64,000 nucleotides of DNA from Brevinematales bacterium (GCA_013177995.1 JABLXN010000023.1:1-64000); one strand, 5' to 3'; counted from the first letter of the stretch, positions 25,546-34,361 are shown. Notes: generated by a model not told the origin, from the sequence alone. Numbers and translations are program-made.

Positions 25546-26625
25546 ATGGCAAAGGCAATTCTTCTCTTGGAAAATGGCGAATACTTTCTTGGCAAGTCGT
25601 TAGGAAGCGAAGGAGAAACCATGGGAGAGGTGGTTTTCAACACCTCAATGACAGGATATCAGGAAATCCTTACCGACCCATCCTATCGTGGACAGATCGT
25701 CACAATGACCTATCCTGAAATTGGCAATTATGGTATCAACCGCTTCGCTGTGGAATCAGACAAAATCCAGGCGTGTGGTTTTGTGGTGAGACAGGCCTCA
25801 AAAATTGCCTCCAACTGGTCAAGTGAAATGACCCTGCAGGAATATTTAGCCAAACACAACATCGTGGCTATTGAAGGCATAGACACCAGAAAACTCACCC
25901 GGATTCTCCGGATAAAAGGCTCCATGAATGGTATTATTTCTACCATTGACTTTGATAGAGAAAGTCTCAAGAAAAAACTTTCAAAGCTTCCATCAATGGA
26001 AGGCCTTGATCTTGTTCCAGGAGTTACTATTGATACTCCTCGCCAGTATCGACCATTTGTGAGTGGTCGTCCCCACGTTGTGGCCATCCATGCTGGTATC
26101 AAAGAAAACATCCTTCGCCTTCTCTCAGAGAGAGAGATCAATATCACCCTGGTGCCAGCGACTTTCAGTGCAAAACAGATCCTCGAACTCAAGCCAGATG
26201 GTGTCTTTATCTCGAATGGCCCTGGAGATCCAGCAGCCGTCACCTATATCATTCAAACAATCCAAGAACTCATGGGAAAGCTTCCTATGTTTGGTATCTG
26301 TCTTGGCCATCAAATGCTTGGGCTTGCCCTTGGGGCAAAGACCTACAAACTGAAATTTGGTCATCATGGTGGTAACCAGCCAGTCAAAAACCTTCTCACC
26401 GGTCGTGTGGAAATCTCTGCTCAAAATCATGGCTTCTCGATTGTCGAAAATACCCTTCCCCCGGATGTAGAAGTAACTCATATCAATCTCAATGACAATA
26501 CCATTGAGGGTATCCGTCACAAAAAGTACCCGGTTTTCTCTGTGCAGTATCACCCCGAGGCTTCTCCTGGTCCTCATGATTCTCACTACCTTTTTGATGA
26601 TTTTGTGCGTCTTTTGAGGCGCTAA
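25546..26625 (+). CDS. carA: Carbamoyl-phosphate synthase small subunit (glutaminase)
   Basis: The 359-residue subunit hydrolyses glutamine and passes ammonia to CarB for carbamoyl phosphate (arginine and pyrimidine synthesis). The N-terminal CPSase domain includes GEVVFNTSMTGYQEILTDPSY. The C-terminal class I glutaminase has nucleophile Cys in FGICLGHQ (about residue 252), HNGFS-like QNHGFSIV, and the His/Glu pair in YHPEASPGP. The start at 25546 follows AGGAGGGATTC; the longer frame through R2 is rejected. carB is not adjacent. The next gene, rarA, overlaps the stop by 1 bp. Confidence 0.96.
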   Translation: MAKAILLLENGEYFLGKSLGSEGETMGEVVFNTSMTGYQEILTDPSYRGQIVTMTYPEIGNYGINRFAVESDKIQACGFVVRQASKIASNWSSEMTLQEYLAKHNIVAIEGIDTRKLTRILRIKGSMNGIISTIDFDRESLKKKLSKLPSMEGLDLVPGVTIDTPRQYRPFVSGRPHVVAIHAGIKENILRLLSEREINITLVPATFSAKQILELKPDGVFISNGPGDPAAVTYIIQTIQELMGKLPMFGICLGHQMLGLALGAKTYKLKFGHHGGNQPVKNLLTGRVEISAQNHGFSIVENTLPPDVEVTHINLNDNTIEGIRHKKYPVFSVQYHPEASPGPHDSHYLFDDFVRLLRR

Positions 26626-27893
26626 TGTCCCTCTCTCAACAACCCCTCTCACGCAGGATGATGCCAACTTCTCTTGAGGATTTTGTGGGGCAAACTCATC
26701 TTCTTGGTCCAGAAGGCCCTATCAGGGCTATGATTAACAATGGCCGTCTCCACTCCATGATTTTCTATGGTCCTCCTGCCTGTGGAAAAACAAGTCTGGC
26801 AGAGTTGTTAGCCAGACATTTTCACTACCGTTATGCCCGGACTCACGCGGCCACCATTTCCAACGAAGAGATAAAAAAGGTATTGGACGAAGCAAAAAGC
26901 TTTCTCTCCTCAAGCCCCACCCTTGTTTTTGTTGACGAAATCCATCGTCTTACCAGACCAAAACAGGATCTTTTTCTTGCCAGCATGGAAGAAGGGGATA
27001 TCATCCTCATTGGTGCCACCACAGAAAATCCTTACTTCGTGCTTCAACCAGCTATGCGTTCTCGTCTCTTTATTTATGAATTCAAACCCCATACCAGAGA
27101 AGAACTGAAAACTATTCTGTATCGAGCGTTTGAAAAAGATGATTTTCTCAAAAAAAGCGAAGTTAAACTCGCCCCGGATGCTGAAGATTACCTCCTCTCC
27201 GTATCCAGTGATGCTCGTGTGATGCTCAATATGCTCGAAATGGCTGTGCTCACCCTTCCCCTCCAGGTCAATCCTCTCATAAGCAAAGACCATCTCATGA
27301 GTCTTGCCAAAAAACCCGATACAGCTTATAGCGAAGACATGCATTATGATGTGATTTCCGCTTTTATCAAATCTGTGAGGGGAAGCGATCCTGACGCCGC
27401 TCTCTATTACCTCGCCTGGATGATTGAATCGGGAGAAGATCCCCTCTTCATCGCTCGCCGTCTTGTGATTCTCGCCGCCGAAGATATTGGTCTCGCCTAT
27501 CCAGAAGCTCTGCCTCATGCCGTTGCCTGCTACGAAGCCGTGAATAACATCGGAATGCCTGAGGCTCGCATTATTCTTGCTGAAACCACTGTCCTTTTGT
27601 CCTGCGTTCCCAAGAGCAATTCCGCCTATAGAGCCATTGACAAAGCCCTTGAGCATATCAAGACCCACAAACCTGAAGGAGTACCCTCCCACCTGAGAGA
27701 ATCCCATTTTTCGGGAGCCCAAGCCTTAGGAAGGGGAATAGGATACAAGTATCCCCACGACTATCCCAAACACTATGTCAAACAATCCTACACTCTCAAG
27801 CCTGTTCATTTCTATGAACCGGGCAATCTTGGTTTTGAACAAAAACTCAAAACCTGGATAGAAAACCTCACAAAATCCACGGAGGAAAAATGA
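26625..27893 (+). CDS. rarA: Replication-associated recombination ATPase RarA (MgsA)
   Basis: The 422-residue AAA+ protein belongs to the clamp-loader-like RarA/WRNIP1 family that acts at stalled forks. It shows RMMPTSLEDFVGQTHLL at the N-terminus, Walker A FYGPPACGKTSLA (about 47-59), Walker B LVFVDEIHR, sensor 1 GATTENP and the C-terminal RarA signature HYDVISAFIKSVRGSDPDAA. Translation is coupled to carA (TAATG). Linkage to carA looks like convenience rather than function. Confidence 0.95.
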   Translation: MSLSQQPLSRRMMPTSLEDFVGQTHLLGPEGPIRAMINNGRLHSMIFYGPPACGKTSLAELLARHFHYRYARTHAATISNEEIKKVLDEAKSFLSSSPTLVFVDEIHRLTRPKQDLFLASMEEGDIILIGATTENPYFVLQPAMRSRLFIYEFKPHTREELKTILYRAFEKDDFLKKSEVKLAPDAEDYLLSVSSDARVMLNMLEMAVLTLPLQVNPLISKDHLMSLAKKPDTAYSEDMHYDVISAFIKSVRGSDPDAALYYLAWMIESGEDPLFIARRLVILAAEDIGLAYPEALPHAVACYEAVNNIGMPEARIILAETTVLLSCVPKSNSAYRAIDKALEHIKTHKPEGVPSHLRESHFSGAQALGRGIGYKYPHDYPKHYVKQSYTLKPVHFYEPGNLGFEQKLKTWIENLTKSTEEK

Positions 27894-28657
27894 GCACCTT
27901 TATCTTCCTTGGAACCGGAACCTCCAATGGTGTGCCCGTTATTGGATGCAACTGTGAAGTCTGTACCTCACCGGACCCACGGGACAAACGGCTCAGGTGT
28001 AGCGGCTACTACATCACAGACAATGGAACCCGGATTCTCATTGACATAGGCCCTGATTTTCGACAACAGGCCCTTTCTCATCATATCACCCATATTGATG
28101 CTATCCTCATTACCCATTCCCACTATGATCATATTGGGGGACTTGATGAGGTGAGGCAAATCAACTTCCTGATGAAAAAAGCGATTGATGTTTATGGAAC
28201 AGAAGAAGCCATAAAGGACATACGAAACCGTTTCGGCTATATTTTCAATCCCACCCAGATTGGAGGAGGTATCCCTCAGATCACCCTTCATCAGATTGGT
28301 GGCTTGCCTTTCTCTGTGGGAACTACGAAAATTACCCCTCTTCCCATTCTGCACGGTATTCTTCCCATCGTTGGGTACCGAATAGAAAACTTCGCCTACA
28401 TCACCGATGCAAGTTCCGTACCCTCTGAGACCATCGATCTCATTCGGGGCATTGATACCCTCGTTATCAATGCCCTCAGGTACAAACCCCATGCCACCCA
28501 TTTCAACCTTGAACAGGCCCTTGCGTTCATCCAGGAGGTAAAACCAAAACGCTCTTACCTCATTCACATGACCGATGCCTTTCTCCACGAAAGGGTTTCA
28601 AAGGAACTCCCCCCTGGTGTTTTTCTTGCCTATGATGGACTTACCCTGAAGTGGTAG
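27890..28657 (+). CDS. MBL-fold hydrolase, PhnP-like
   Basis: The 255-residue metallo-beta-lactamase-fold enzyme opens with FLGTGTSNGVPVIGCNCEVC, like PhnP phosphodiesterases whose cysteines bind a structural zinc. It carries the metal motif THSHYDHIGGLD (about 75-86), Asp in ITDASSV, and further His in LPILHGI and LIHMTD. PhnP cleaves ribosyl 1,2-cyclic phosphates, but many homologues lack an assigned substrate and no phn genes are near. The ATGA overlap couples it to rarA. It ends 3 bp from a convergent small gene. Confidence 0.9.
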   Translation: MSTFIFLGTGTSNGVPVIGCNCEVCTSPDPRDKRLRCSGYYITDNGTRILIDIGPDFRQQALSHHITHIDAILITHSHYDHIGGLDEVRQINFLMKKAIDVYGTEEAIKDIRNRFGYIFNPTQIGGGIPQITLHQIGGLPFSVGTTKITPLPILHGILPIVGYRIENFAYITDASSVPSETIDLIRGIDTLVINALRYKPHATHFNLEQALAFIQEVKPKRSYLIHMTDAFLHERVSKELPPGVFLAYDGLTLKW

Positions 28658-28660
28658 TCC

Positions 28661-28864
28661 CTACTTTCCCACTCCCTTGACCTGACTATTGACAAAACTA
28701 CCAAACCTTTGCCATGCCTGATCGGGATGCCCCTCTTCCCGACTTTGATAGAGAAGATAATAACAGGGAGAACCATTTCGAAGAACACACTTCTCAAGAC
28801 TCATCTCTTCACTTCCATCAATATTACACCGCATAAGATTACACCTGAGCACCAGATGCTTCAT
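28661..28864 (-). CDS. Small Cys-containing protein, unknown
   Basis: The 67-residue frame follows the barrel gene by 21 bp and has the site GGGAGGGAGAT directly before the ATG, which is the main argument that it is real. It has four Cys (at about 8, 13, 26 and 34), a YYLLYQ strand and a basic C-terminus. There is no signal peptide or membrane helix. I do not recognise it. Confidence 0.5.
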   Translation of the reverse strand: MKHLVLRCNLMRCNIDGSEEMSLEKCVLRNGSPCYYLLYQSREEGHPDQAWQRFGSFVNSQVKGVGK

Positions 28865-28885
28865 ATCTCCCTCCCACCAAAGGTG

Positions 28886-29920
28886 TTATATTTTCCCCAA
28901 TATATGAAAATACATCCCAAAGGGATTATGCCATATGCCATCAAGCACATTATAAAACACTCCCATTTTGAAACGCACCGTACTCAGATCGTTATACACA
29001 TAGAGCCCCATCCTATCAGAAAGGGCATAATTCGTGGACATAAGAAAGGTATTTTCAAACCCTACCCCATAAGAGAGAACCTTGGCTCCCGCCGAAAAAT
29101 AAAAGTCAATATCCTGCCTCAAAGGTTCCTCAATCCCATTGTACATGGTAGGACGGGCAAAGATGGCCAAATTCTGCTCAAAATATCCCACCACAAGATG
29201 CTCGGCAAGATGAACATAGGCCTCTTCAAAAAGAGGAAGGTTGGTGAGATGACTATTGGGAAATCCTATCCCTACCTCAAAATCCAACTTCCCGTACACC
29301 GACCGAATCAACATGCTATAACGCTTTTGAAGAGTATTATCCACCACAGCCTGATAAAGATTGATATCCGAAAAACCAACAGAAAATTCAAGCACCGTAT
29401 TCCCTATACGACTATCCACTACCACATCAAACCCAACACGATTTTCTGTTGCAGGCTGATAGATGAGAAGATGGGGATATATCATCCCTCCCAAAAAACT
29501 CTTGCCAAAAGCTACTCCTGTTCCCCGCAGATCATAGGCCCCTTCATAACAAAGAAATGGATCGGAGAAAAACTGAAGCCCTCGATAGCCATATTCCTTC
29601 CTTGCGAGCGTTCGCCAGTTCCCTACAAAATAATCAACCTCTACAAAACCAAAAGGCTCTGTTCGGAAAAAAAAGGTGTCCAACGAGGGAATGATATTGG
29701 TTCCTGGCAGAGGAGCATTGGTAAAAATCCCATGGAGAGCCATATCTACCCGAAAACCGTATTTTGCTCCCCCATCCAACGAGAACAAGACCCGATGTCT
29801 TGTTATAATTTTGCTATTGGTTCCCATTTCAGAGTAAATATCCATGACAGGCAAACGTACTAACTGGCCCCAGAGAGCCCCCGCTATCACCACCCACAAG
29901 ACAAAAAAAGAATAACGCAT
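28886..29920 (-). CDS. Predicted outer-membrane beta-barrel protein
   Basis: The start is the ATG at 29920 (344 aa) behind AAGGAAG. After a signal peptide (residues 1-19, ending ALWGQ), the protein shows alternating hydrophobic/polar strands throughout, many aromatic residues at strand ends (FGFVEVDYFVGNW, FKMGVFYNVLDG), and no long helices. This is what a barrel of about 14-16 strands looks like. Family unknown. It is in an operon with the DOMON protein (3 bp gap). Confidence 0.72.
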   Translation of the reverse strand: MRYSFFVLWVVIAGALWGQLVRLPVMDIYSEMGTNSKIITRHRVLFSLDGGAKYGFRVDMALHGIFTNAPLPGTNIIPSLDTFFFRTEPFGFVEVDYFVGNWRTLARKEYGYRGLQFFSDPFLCYEGAYDLRGTGVAFGKSFLGGMIYPHLLIYQPATENRVGFDVVVDSRIGNTVLEFSVGFSDINLYQAVVDNTLQKRYSMLIRSVYGKLDFEVGIGFPNSHLTNLPLFEEAYVHLAEHLVVGYFEQNLAIFARPTMYNGIEEPLRQDIDFYFSAGAKVLSYGVGFENTFLMSTNYALSDRMGLYVYNDLSTVRFKMGVFYNVLDGIWHNPFGMYFHILGKI

Positions 29921-29923
29921 CAA

Positions 29924-30421
29924 CTACTTCCTTTTGAGTATCATTTTTGTTTTTCCAATACTGACATGCTTACTACTGGTATTGTCAAACCTTCCATAGG
30001 CAAGGATAATATCTATAGGTTTATCAAGCGCCAATACCACATCATAGGTGTCCTTGGTATTCAACAGACGGGCAATCACCAATCGAGTTCTGCCATTACT
30101 CTCAGACGCCTCAATGAGACGAAAATTATCCACCCCCCCAAGTTCTGTATCACGGCGATGACCTGTAACACTCACCCCAAAATGATCCTCTACCACTCCC
30201 ACGTTGCCATTGGTCACATATCCCATCAAATAATCCGCATCTTTCATACGAGCGGTAGCCCCCCAGCCAACAGCCACCCATCCTGTCGTGGGAGCCTCCA
30301 TCGTGAAAATAACCTCATTGGAAACCACTTCATAGGCAAAACGTATTCCATTTACCTCTACCATTTCGGCAAACATCATCCCTACCCAAAGCATACCACA
30401 AAGAACAAAAGACCACTTCAT
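29924..30421 (-). CDS. Secreted DOMON-domain protein
   Basis: The 165-residue protein has a signal peptide (residues 1-18) and one DOMON domain covering the rest. Typical blocks are TGWVAVGWG, KDADYLMGYV and VEDHFGVSVTGHRRDTELGG. DOMON domains bind haem or sugars and occur in extracytoplasmic electron transfer (DMSO/ethylbenzene dehydrogenase gamma type) and dopamine hydroxylases. A potential haem-ligand Met lies in ARMKDADYLMG and a His in GHRRD. No oxidoreductase is encoded beside it, so partners are unknown. Confidence 0.8.
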   Translation of the reverse strand: MKWSFVLCGMLWVGMMFAEMVEVNGIRFAYEVVSNEVIFTMEAPTTGWVAVGWGATARMKDADYLMGYVTNGNVGVVEDHFGVSVTGHRRDTELGGVDNFRLIEASESNGRTRLVIARLLNTKDTYDVVLALDKPIDIILAYGRFDNTSSKHVSIGKTKMILKRK

Positions 30422-30429
30422 AAATCCTC

Positions 30430-30738
30430 CTATTTTTCTAATATCTTCCCCCGAAGACTCTCAATAGAAGCCGCTTTGCTAAAGGCTGGAGCCACGGCAT
30501 ACGACTTTTCATAGGCAGAGATGGCTTGCCGATAACTCTTTGTGCTTTCATAAGCTTTTCCCATTCGCAGGTACCACTCAGAAAACTTCTCTATCATCTC
30601 ACGATTGAGAACCATGGGTTGAATCTCTGTCGTCTTTTCCCGCATAGGAAGAACAGGTGGTAGAGAAGTCTTTGCTGTCAGATATTGTGGCTCACGGGCG
30701 GGCGGAAAATCAGAAGGTTGCAGTCTCTGTATCTGCAT
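30430..30738 (-). CDS. Small TPR-like protein
   Basis: The 102-residue protein starts behind CAGGAGGGAAGT. The first 40 residues are proline-rich and probably disordered. The remainder (about 44-100) forms one to two tetratricopeptide repeats (WYLRMGKAYESTKSYRQAISAYEKSYAVAP). It lies 8 bp before the DOMON gene and 22 bp after the 3' end of tmRNA on the same strand, so it could be co-transcribed with the tmRNA precursor. Confidence 0.75.
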   Translation of the reverse strand: MQIQRLQPSDFPPAREPQYLTAKTSLPPVLPMREKTTEIQPMVLNREMIEKFSEWYLRMGKAYESTKSYRQAISAYEKSYAVAPAFSKAASIESLRGKILEK

Positions 30739-30759
30739 ACTTCCCTCCTGTCTTCAATG

Positions 30760-31102
30760 TGGAGGCGGTGGGAATCGAACCCACGTCCTGGAAAGAGATG
30801 CCATAGACCTTATCCACAGGCTTGGTCCTGCTTTGGTGTTCTTCTTCCGAAGGAGGCAGGACAAACCCTCAGAAGAAAGAGCCGGTTTGTTTCAGGCAGA
30901 AACCCCGGCTTTTTCTGCCCTATCCTCTGTGTCTGACCTTCGTTAGCTATGCAGAGGAGCCACAGCTAAGAAGGCTGGCCGGCTTAAGCAGCCAGGAGAG
31001 CAGAATTATCTGCGTCTATTTGTGTGAAGCAGTTTTAAGGGATACTTCAGCCCTGCCTGAAGTCTATAACCTCCCATTTCCAATCGAAAACCATTCGCCC
31101 CC
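30760..31102 (-). ncRNA. ssrA: tmRNA (ssrA)
   Basis: The 3' end on the minus strand is the tRNA-like T arm GACGTGGGTTCGATTCCCAC with acceptor strand CGCCTCC, which pairs with the 5' end GGGGGCG (31102-31096) over seven pairs with one G:U. CCA is not encoded. The tag frame (31013-30984) starts with the resume codon GCA after AATAGAC and reads ADNSALLAA, then TAA. The GGGCTGAAGTATCCC stem and pseudoknot-rich middle have the usual size (343 nt). tmRNA rescues stalled ribosomes and tags the nascent peptide. Confidence 0.96.
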
Positions 31103-31247
31103 TCTCTCTTCTATACTATACCATACTTCCCAAAAAAAGTCAAAAAATCCCTATCTTTTTTATCGGCAGGTTATGAAAGAAAATTAAGTCTCTTTTTCGT
31201 TTTTTTGTAAACAAAAAAGTTCTATTACTGCCAAAAGCCAATTTTCC

Positions 31248-32345
31248 CTATCGTGAGGTTTTCCAGCGAAGTCGTAAAATCTTATCATCTCCCTGCTGCG
31301 GTTTTCCCCTTCCATCTCTATTGCTGGTGAGAACATAGAGAGCTCCATCTGGACCCACCACGGCATCCCGAAGCCGTCCGTACTTTCCCCCAGACGAAGA
31401 AGAAAACCATCGTTCTACTCTCTTGACCACCACCTCTTCTCCTTTTTTCTCAAGCACAAGACGAATCAAAGCCTGACTCCGCAGTGTCGCCACAAAAAGA
31501 TCGTCGCCCCAAAAGGTCATCCCGGAAGGAGGGGTAGCCTGTTCCCAGAAGATCAAAGGATCTTCATACAGGGCGTTCCCTGCCCTCCCTTTCACCAGAG
31601 GCCACCCGTAGTTTTTCCCGGGAAAAATACGATTGATCTCATCATGCCCATACCAGCCTTTCTCTCCTGATGGTCCATGTTCACTGGCCCACATACCGAA
31701 AATAGAATGCCACGCAAGTCCTTGAGGATTTCTATGCCCAAGAGACCACACCACATTTCTATAGGGGTTTTCAGCGGGGATAGTCCCATCATCATTTACT
31801 CTCAAAATCTTTCCTGCTAAAGAGTCTCTCTCTTGTGCTAAATCAGGCTTCAAGGCATCGCCGGTGGTGATATAGAGTTTTTTGTCAGGTCCAAAAGCAA
31901 TCCTTCCCCCTGCGTGAAAACGTGCGGCCGGAATCCTGTCAACAATGACCCTCTCTACCGCCCCCTTGCTTCCAGAGTGGAGAATCCTCACCACCCTATC
32001 CAAAACCCCCTCTTCCGTGCGGTAAGTGTACATCGCATAGACATATGGCTTCGCAGGAAATTCTGGATGAAGAGCAAGCCCCAAAAGACCTGCCTCACCC
32101 TCGGCATAGACTGGCAGGGTAAGATACACAGAAGGAGCCACTCCCTTTTTCAAAAGAAGAATCCTTCCCCCTCGTTCGCTTACCAATGCTTCCTCTCTGG
32201 AAAGAAAGACGAGAGACCAGGGAACAACAAGGTTACTGGCCCAGATTTCCACCTCTATTTCTGGTGGCTCAGGCAAAAAGACCTCATTCTGAGCATAAGC
32301 CAAAACACTCCACACGAAAATAAATCCCCACACAACCCTTTGCAT
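31248..32345 (-). CDS. Secreted PQQ-type sugar dehydrogenase (YliI/Asd family)
   Basis: The start at 32345 (365 aa) follows AGGAGGTGGAT. After a signal peptide (about 1-19, ending AYAQ) comes a six-bladed propeller of the soluble glucose/sorbosone dehydrogenase family, with VPWSLVFL, ALVSERGGRI, RFHAGGRIAFGPDKKLYITTGD, LGHRNPQGLAWH and GPDGALYVLTSNRDGRG. Relatives oxidise aldose sugars with PQQ in the periplasm. PQQ synthesis genes are not in the window, and some relatives do not use PQQ. It precedes no obvious electron-transfer gene. Confidence 0.9.
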   Translation of the reverse strand: MQRVVWGFIFVWSVLAYAQNEVFLPEPPEIEVEIWASNLVVPWSLVFLSREEALVSERGGRILLLKKGVAPSVYLTLPVYAEGEAGLLGLALHPEFPAKPYVYAMYTYRTEEGVLDRVVRILHSGSKGAVERVIVDRIPAARFHAGGRIAFGPDKKLYITTGDALKPDLAQERDSLAGKILRVNDDGTIPAENPYRNVVWSLGHRNPQGLAWHSIFGMWASEHGPSGEKGWYGHDEINRIFPGKNYGWPLVKGRAGNALYEDPLIFWEQATPPSGMTFWGDDLFVATLRSQALIRLVLEKKGEEVVVKRVERWFSSSSGGKYGRLRDAVVGPDGALYVLTSNRDGRGKPQQGDDKILRLRWKTSR

Positions 32346-32360
32346 ATCCACCTCCTTTTC

Positions 32361-32774
32361 TTAGGACTTTTTCCACTCCACCTCCACATTCACACGTATC
32401 CCCCCACGACTCTTCCAGTTGCCTATCACTTTCACCCATCGAGGAGACACCTTGGCCACAAAATCATCCAAGATCTTATTGATGGCGTTCTCCTGAAAAA
32501 TACCAAGATTTCGATAAGAAGTCAAATAAAGCTTCAAGGACTTCTCTTCAACAAGATACGCATCAGGAATATACCGAATAATCACCGTGGCAAAATCAGG
32601 GAGTCCAGTTTTGGGACAGACTGATGAAAACTCATCGGTTACCAGTTCAACGACAAAGTCTCTGTCCTGATAAATATTTTCAATCACCTCAAGGGCCGGA
32701 GAAATCACAAGATCCCTGATATGGTTCTGCTTGTCGGTATAACCTGACGTATCCCAGCTCTGATGAATCACCAT
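32361..32774 (-). CDS. queF: NADPH-dependent preQ0 reductase QueF (or paralogue)
   Basis: The 137-residue single-domain protein (start 32774, site GGGAGGAAAGGT) has the T-fold QueF motifs: catalytic Cys and Asp in SSVCPKTGLPDFA and the NADPH motif EEKSLKLYL. QueF reduces 7-cyano-7-deazaguanine to preQ1 for queuosine. The normally conserved FHE near the active site reads FQE here (YRNLGIFQENAIN), so the His counted as catalytic in the Bacillus enzyme is Gln. Activity may be altered. No other queuosine gene is nearby. Confidence 0.88.
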   Translation of the reverse strand: MVIHQSWDTSGYTDKQNHIRDLVISPALEVIENIYQDRDFVVELVTDEFSSVCPKTGLPDFATVIIRYIPDAYLVEEKSLKLYLTSYRNLGIFQENAINKILDDFVAKVSPRWVKVIGNWKSRGGIRVNVEVEWKKS

Positions 32775-32788
32775 ACCTTTCCTCCCTT

Positions 32789-33052
32789 TTATAACATCCA
32801 AAAGAGAACTATCACCATCACCACAATCATCAGCCCTGCTAAAACAAGGTCCATATCCTGACGAATGGTATTTTTCAGCATCCGCCAAAAGGGATGCCTG
32901 TAATGATCCCGAATATAAACCTTGGTTTCCTCTGGCAGGTCTTCCCACTTTTCTTGAAACTCCCGCCCTTTCATTACAAGCCGGTACACCATCCAGCCAA
33001 AGGAAAGAGCGAGCCCAACGAGTACCACATCAAGATACTCATACCAATCCAT
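32789..33052 (-). CDS. Small two-helix membrane protein
   Basis: The 87-residue protein has an N-terminal membrane helix (about 7-27), a charged cytosolic or periplasmic loop of about 40 residues (GREFQEKWEDLPEETKVYIRDHYRHP) and a second helix (about 68-87). It lies 14 bp upstream of queF and 24 bp after another membrane protein gene. No family recognised. Confidence 0.72.
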   Translation of the reverse strand: MDWYEYLDVVLVGLALSFGWMVYRLVMKGREFQEKWEDLPEETKVYIRDHYRHPFWRMLKNTIRQDMDLVLAGLMIVVMVIVLFWML

Positions 33053-33076
33053 GAGTATCCCCCTCTCTTTTTTATT

Positions 33077-33529
33077 TTAGACGTTATCACTCACCTCTTC
33101 TTGATTTCGCAACACAAGCATTGTCGCCATACTCAGCCAACCAAAGACATCTACAAGCCCAACCCACCATTGCCAGCTACTGAACGAAAACACAAGGGAC
33201 ACTCCCCACAGAAAAAAAGCCACCATCTGAAGATACCAGAATTTTTCCTGCCTGTGTCTTAACCCCTCCGAAAAAACCATAGCCACCCAGAAGCCCACTC
33301 GAAACACCCTGTGCCAGACACCAAGTCCCATCATAGCCGAGAAAACCATGAGTGCATAGAAGACTAAGGTTATTTCCCGTCTCTGCTCACTATCATTCCA
33401 GAAGAGAAGGGCAAAAAAACCATACCCCAAAAGGGATAACACAAGCCATACTCCCATCTGTTCAAAAAAAGCCGGAACCATAACAAACAGACACCCTATC
33501 ACAAAAAGCGTTTTTATCGAGTTTCCCAT
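33077..33529 (-). CDS. Membrane protein of unknown function
   Basis: The 150-residue protein is Trp- and Phe-rich, with five or six hydrophobic segments and short loops, ending in a charged tail (LRNQEEVSDNV). It overlaps the end of pyrK by 16 bp, so translation is coupled. I recognise no transporter or enzyme motif. Confidence 0.75.
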   Translation of the reverse strand: MGNSIKTLFVIGCLFVMVPAFFEQMGVWLVLSLLGYGFFALLFWNDSEQRREITLVFYALMVFSAMMGLGVWHRVFRVGFWVAMVFSEGLRHRQEKFWYLQMVAFFLWGVSLVFSFSSWQWWVGLVDVFGWLSMATMLVLRNQEEVSDNV

Positions 33530-34266
33530 ACCATTTCCCTCCAGGCAAAAACCGGCCCATCACTACAACACAACGCATACTCCCCATCCCTTTTGGGAAG
33601 CACACACCCCTTGCAGGCCCCAAACCCACAGGCCATCATACTCTCTGTAGAAAAATAGGCCTCGATATCAGGAGAATTTTTCTCAAGAAAATCTGAAAGA
33701 GCCGCAAGCATCCGATGGGGGCCACAGGCAAAAATCACCTTGTCCTTGAGCGAGACCTTCTTCATCATGTCAAGAACCGTCCCCTTCTCTCCTGCAGAAC
33801 CATCATCTGTGGCTATCATAACCCTCTTTTCATCAAACCAGTCCAGAGGGGGTATCATCTCACACGAGCGAAACCCCACCAAAAGCCTTGCCGAAGGAAA
33901 AAGCCGCATAAGCCAGGCAAAGGGAGCGACCCCCACTCCCCCCGCTACAAAAATGACCTCTCTTTCCATCATCGGAAACCCATTGCCTAAAGGCCCAACT
34001 AATGAAAGAGTATCCCCCACCACCTTCTCAGCCAAAAGCCGCGTTCCCTTTCCCCGAATTTGAACCAATAACCTCACCTCTTCTCCCACGACATCGGCTA
34101 TACTGAGAGGACGCCTGAGAAGCGGGTCAAGGGTGTCTGAAACCCGCACATTCACAAACTGCCCAGGCCTTGCCTCTCTGGCAATACGGGGAGAAAAAAG
34201 CGAAAGAAGAAGGTATTTCCCCTCCCTCCGAAGACTTCGAATAGTCGCTCTCTCTTCGTATTTCAT
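33514..34266 (-). CDS. pyrK: Dihydroorotate dehydrogenase electron-transfer subunit-like protein
   Basis: The 250-residue flavoprotein has the ferredoxin-reductase layout of PyrK. A FAD barrel with RRPLSIADV (about 53-61) is followed by an NAD domain with VGPLGNGFPM and FVAGGVGVAPFAWLM, and a C-terminal [2Fe-2S] site with cysteines in MACGFGACKGC and YALCCSDGP. PyrK passes electrons from PyrD to NAD+. pyrD is not adjacent, so assignment to pyrimidine synthesis rests on similarity alone, and a related electron-transfer role is possible. Confidence 0.85.
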   Translation of the reverse strand: MKYEERATIRSLRREGKYLLLSLFSPRIAREARPGQFVNVRVSDTLDPLLRRPLSIADVVGEEVRLLVQIRGKGTRLLAEKVVGDTLSLVGPLGNGFPMMEREVIFVAGGVGVAPFAWLMRLFPSARLLVGFRSCEMIPPLDWFDEKRVMIATDDGSAGEKGTVLDMMKKVSLKDKVIFACGPHRMLAALSDFLEKNSPDIEAYFSTESMMACGFGACKGCVLPKRDGEYALCCSDGPVFAWREMVWETR

Positions 34267-34361
34267 CCTTCCAACCCAAAAGAAAGTCCCTATATTCTAA
34301 GCCAAAAAAAAGAATATGTCAATTGGGGAAAAACTCTTTTAAGACCAAAAATTGACTAGAT

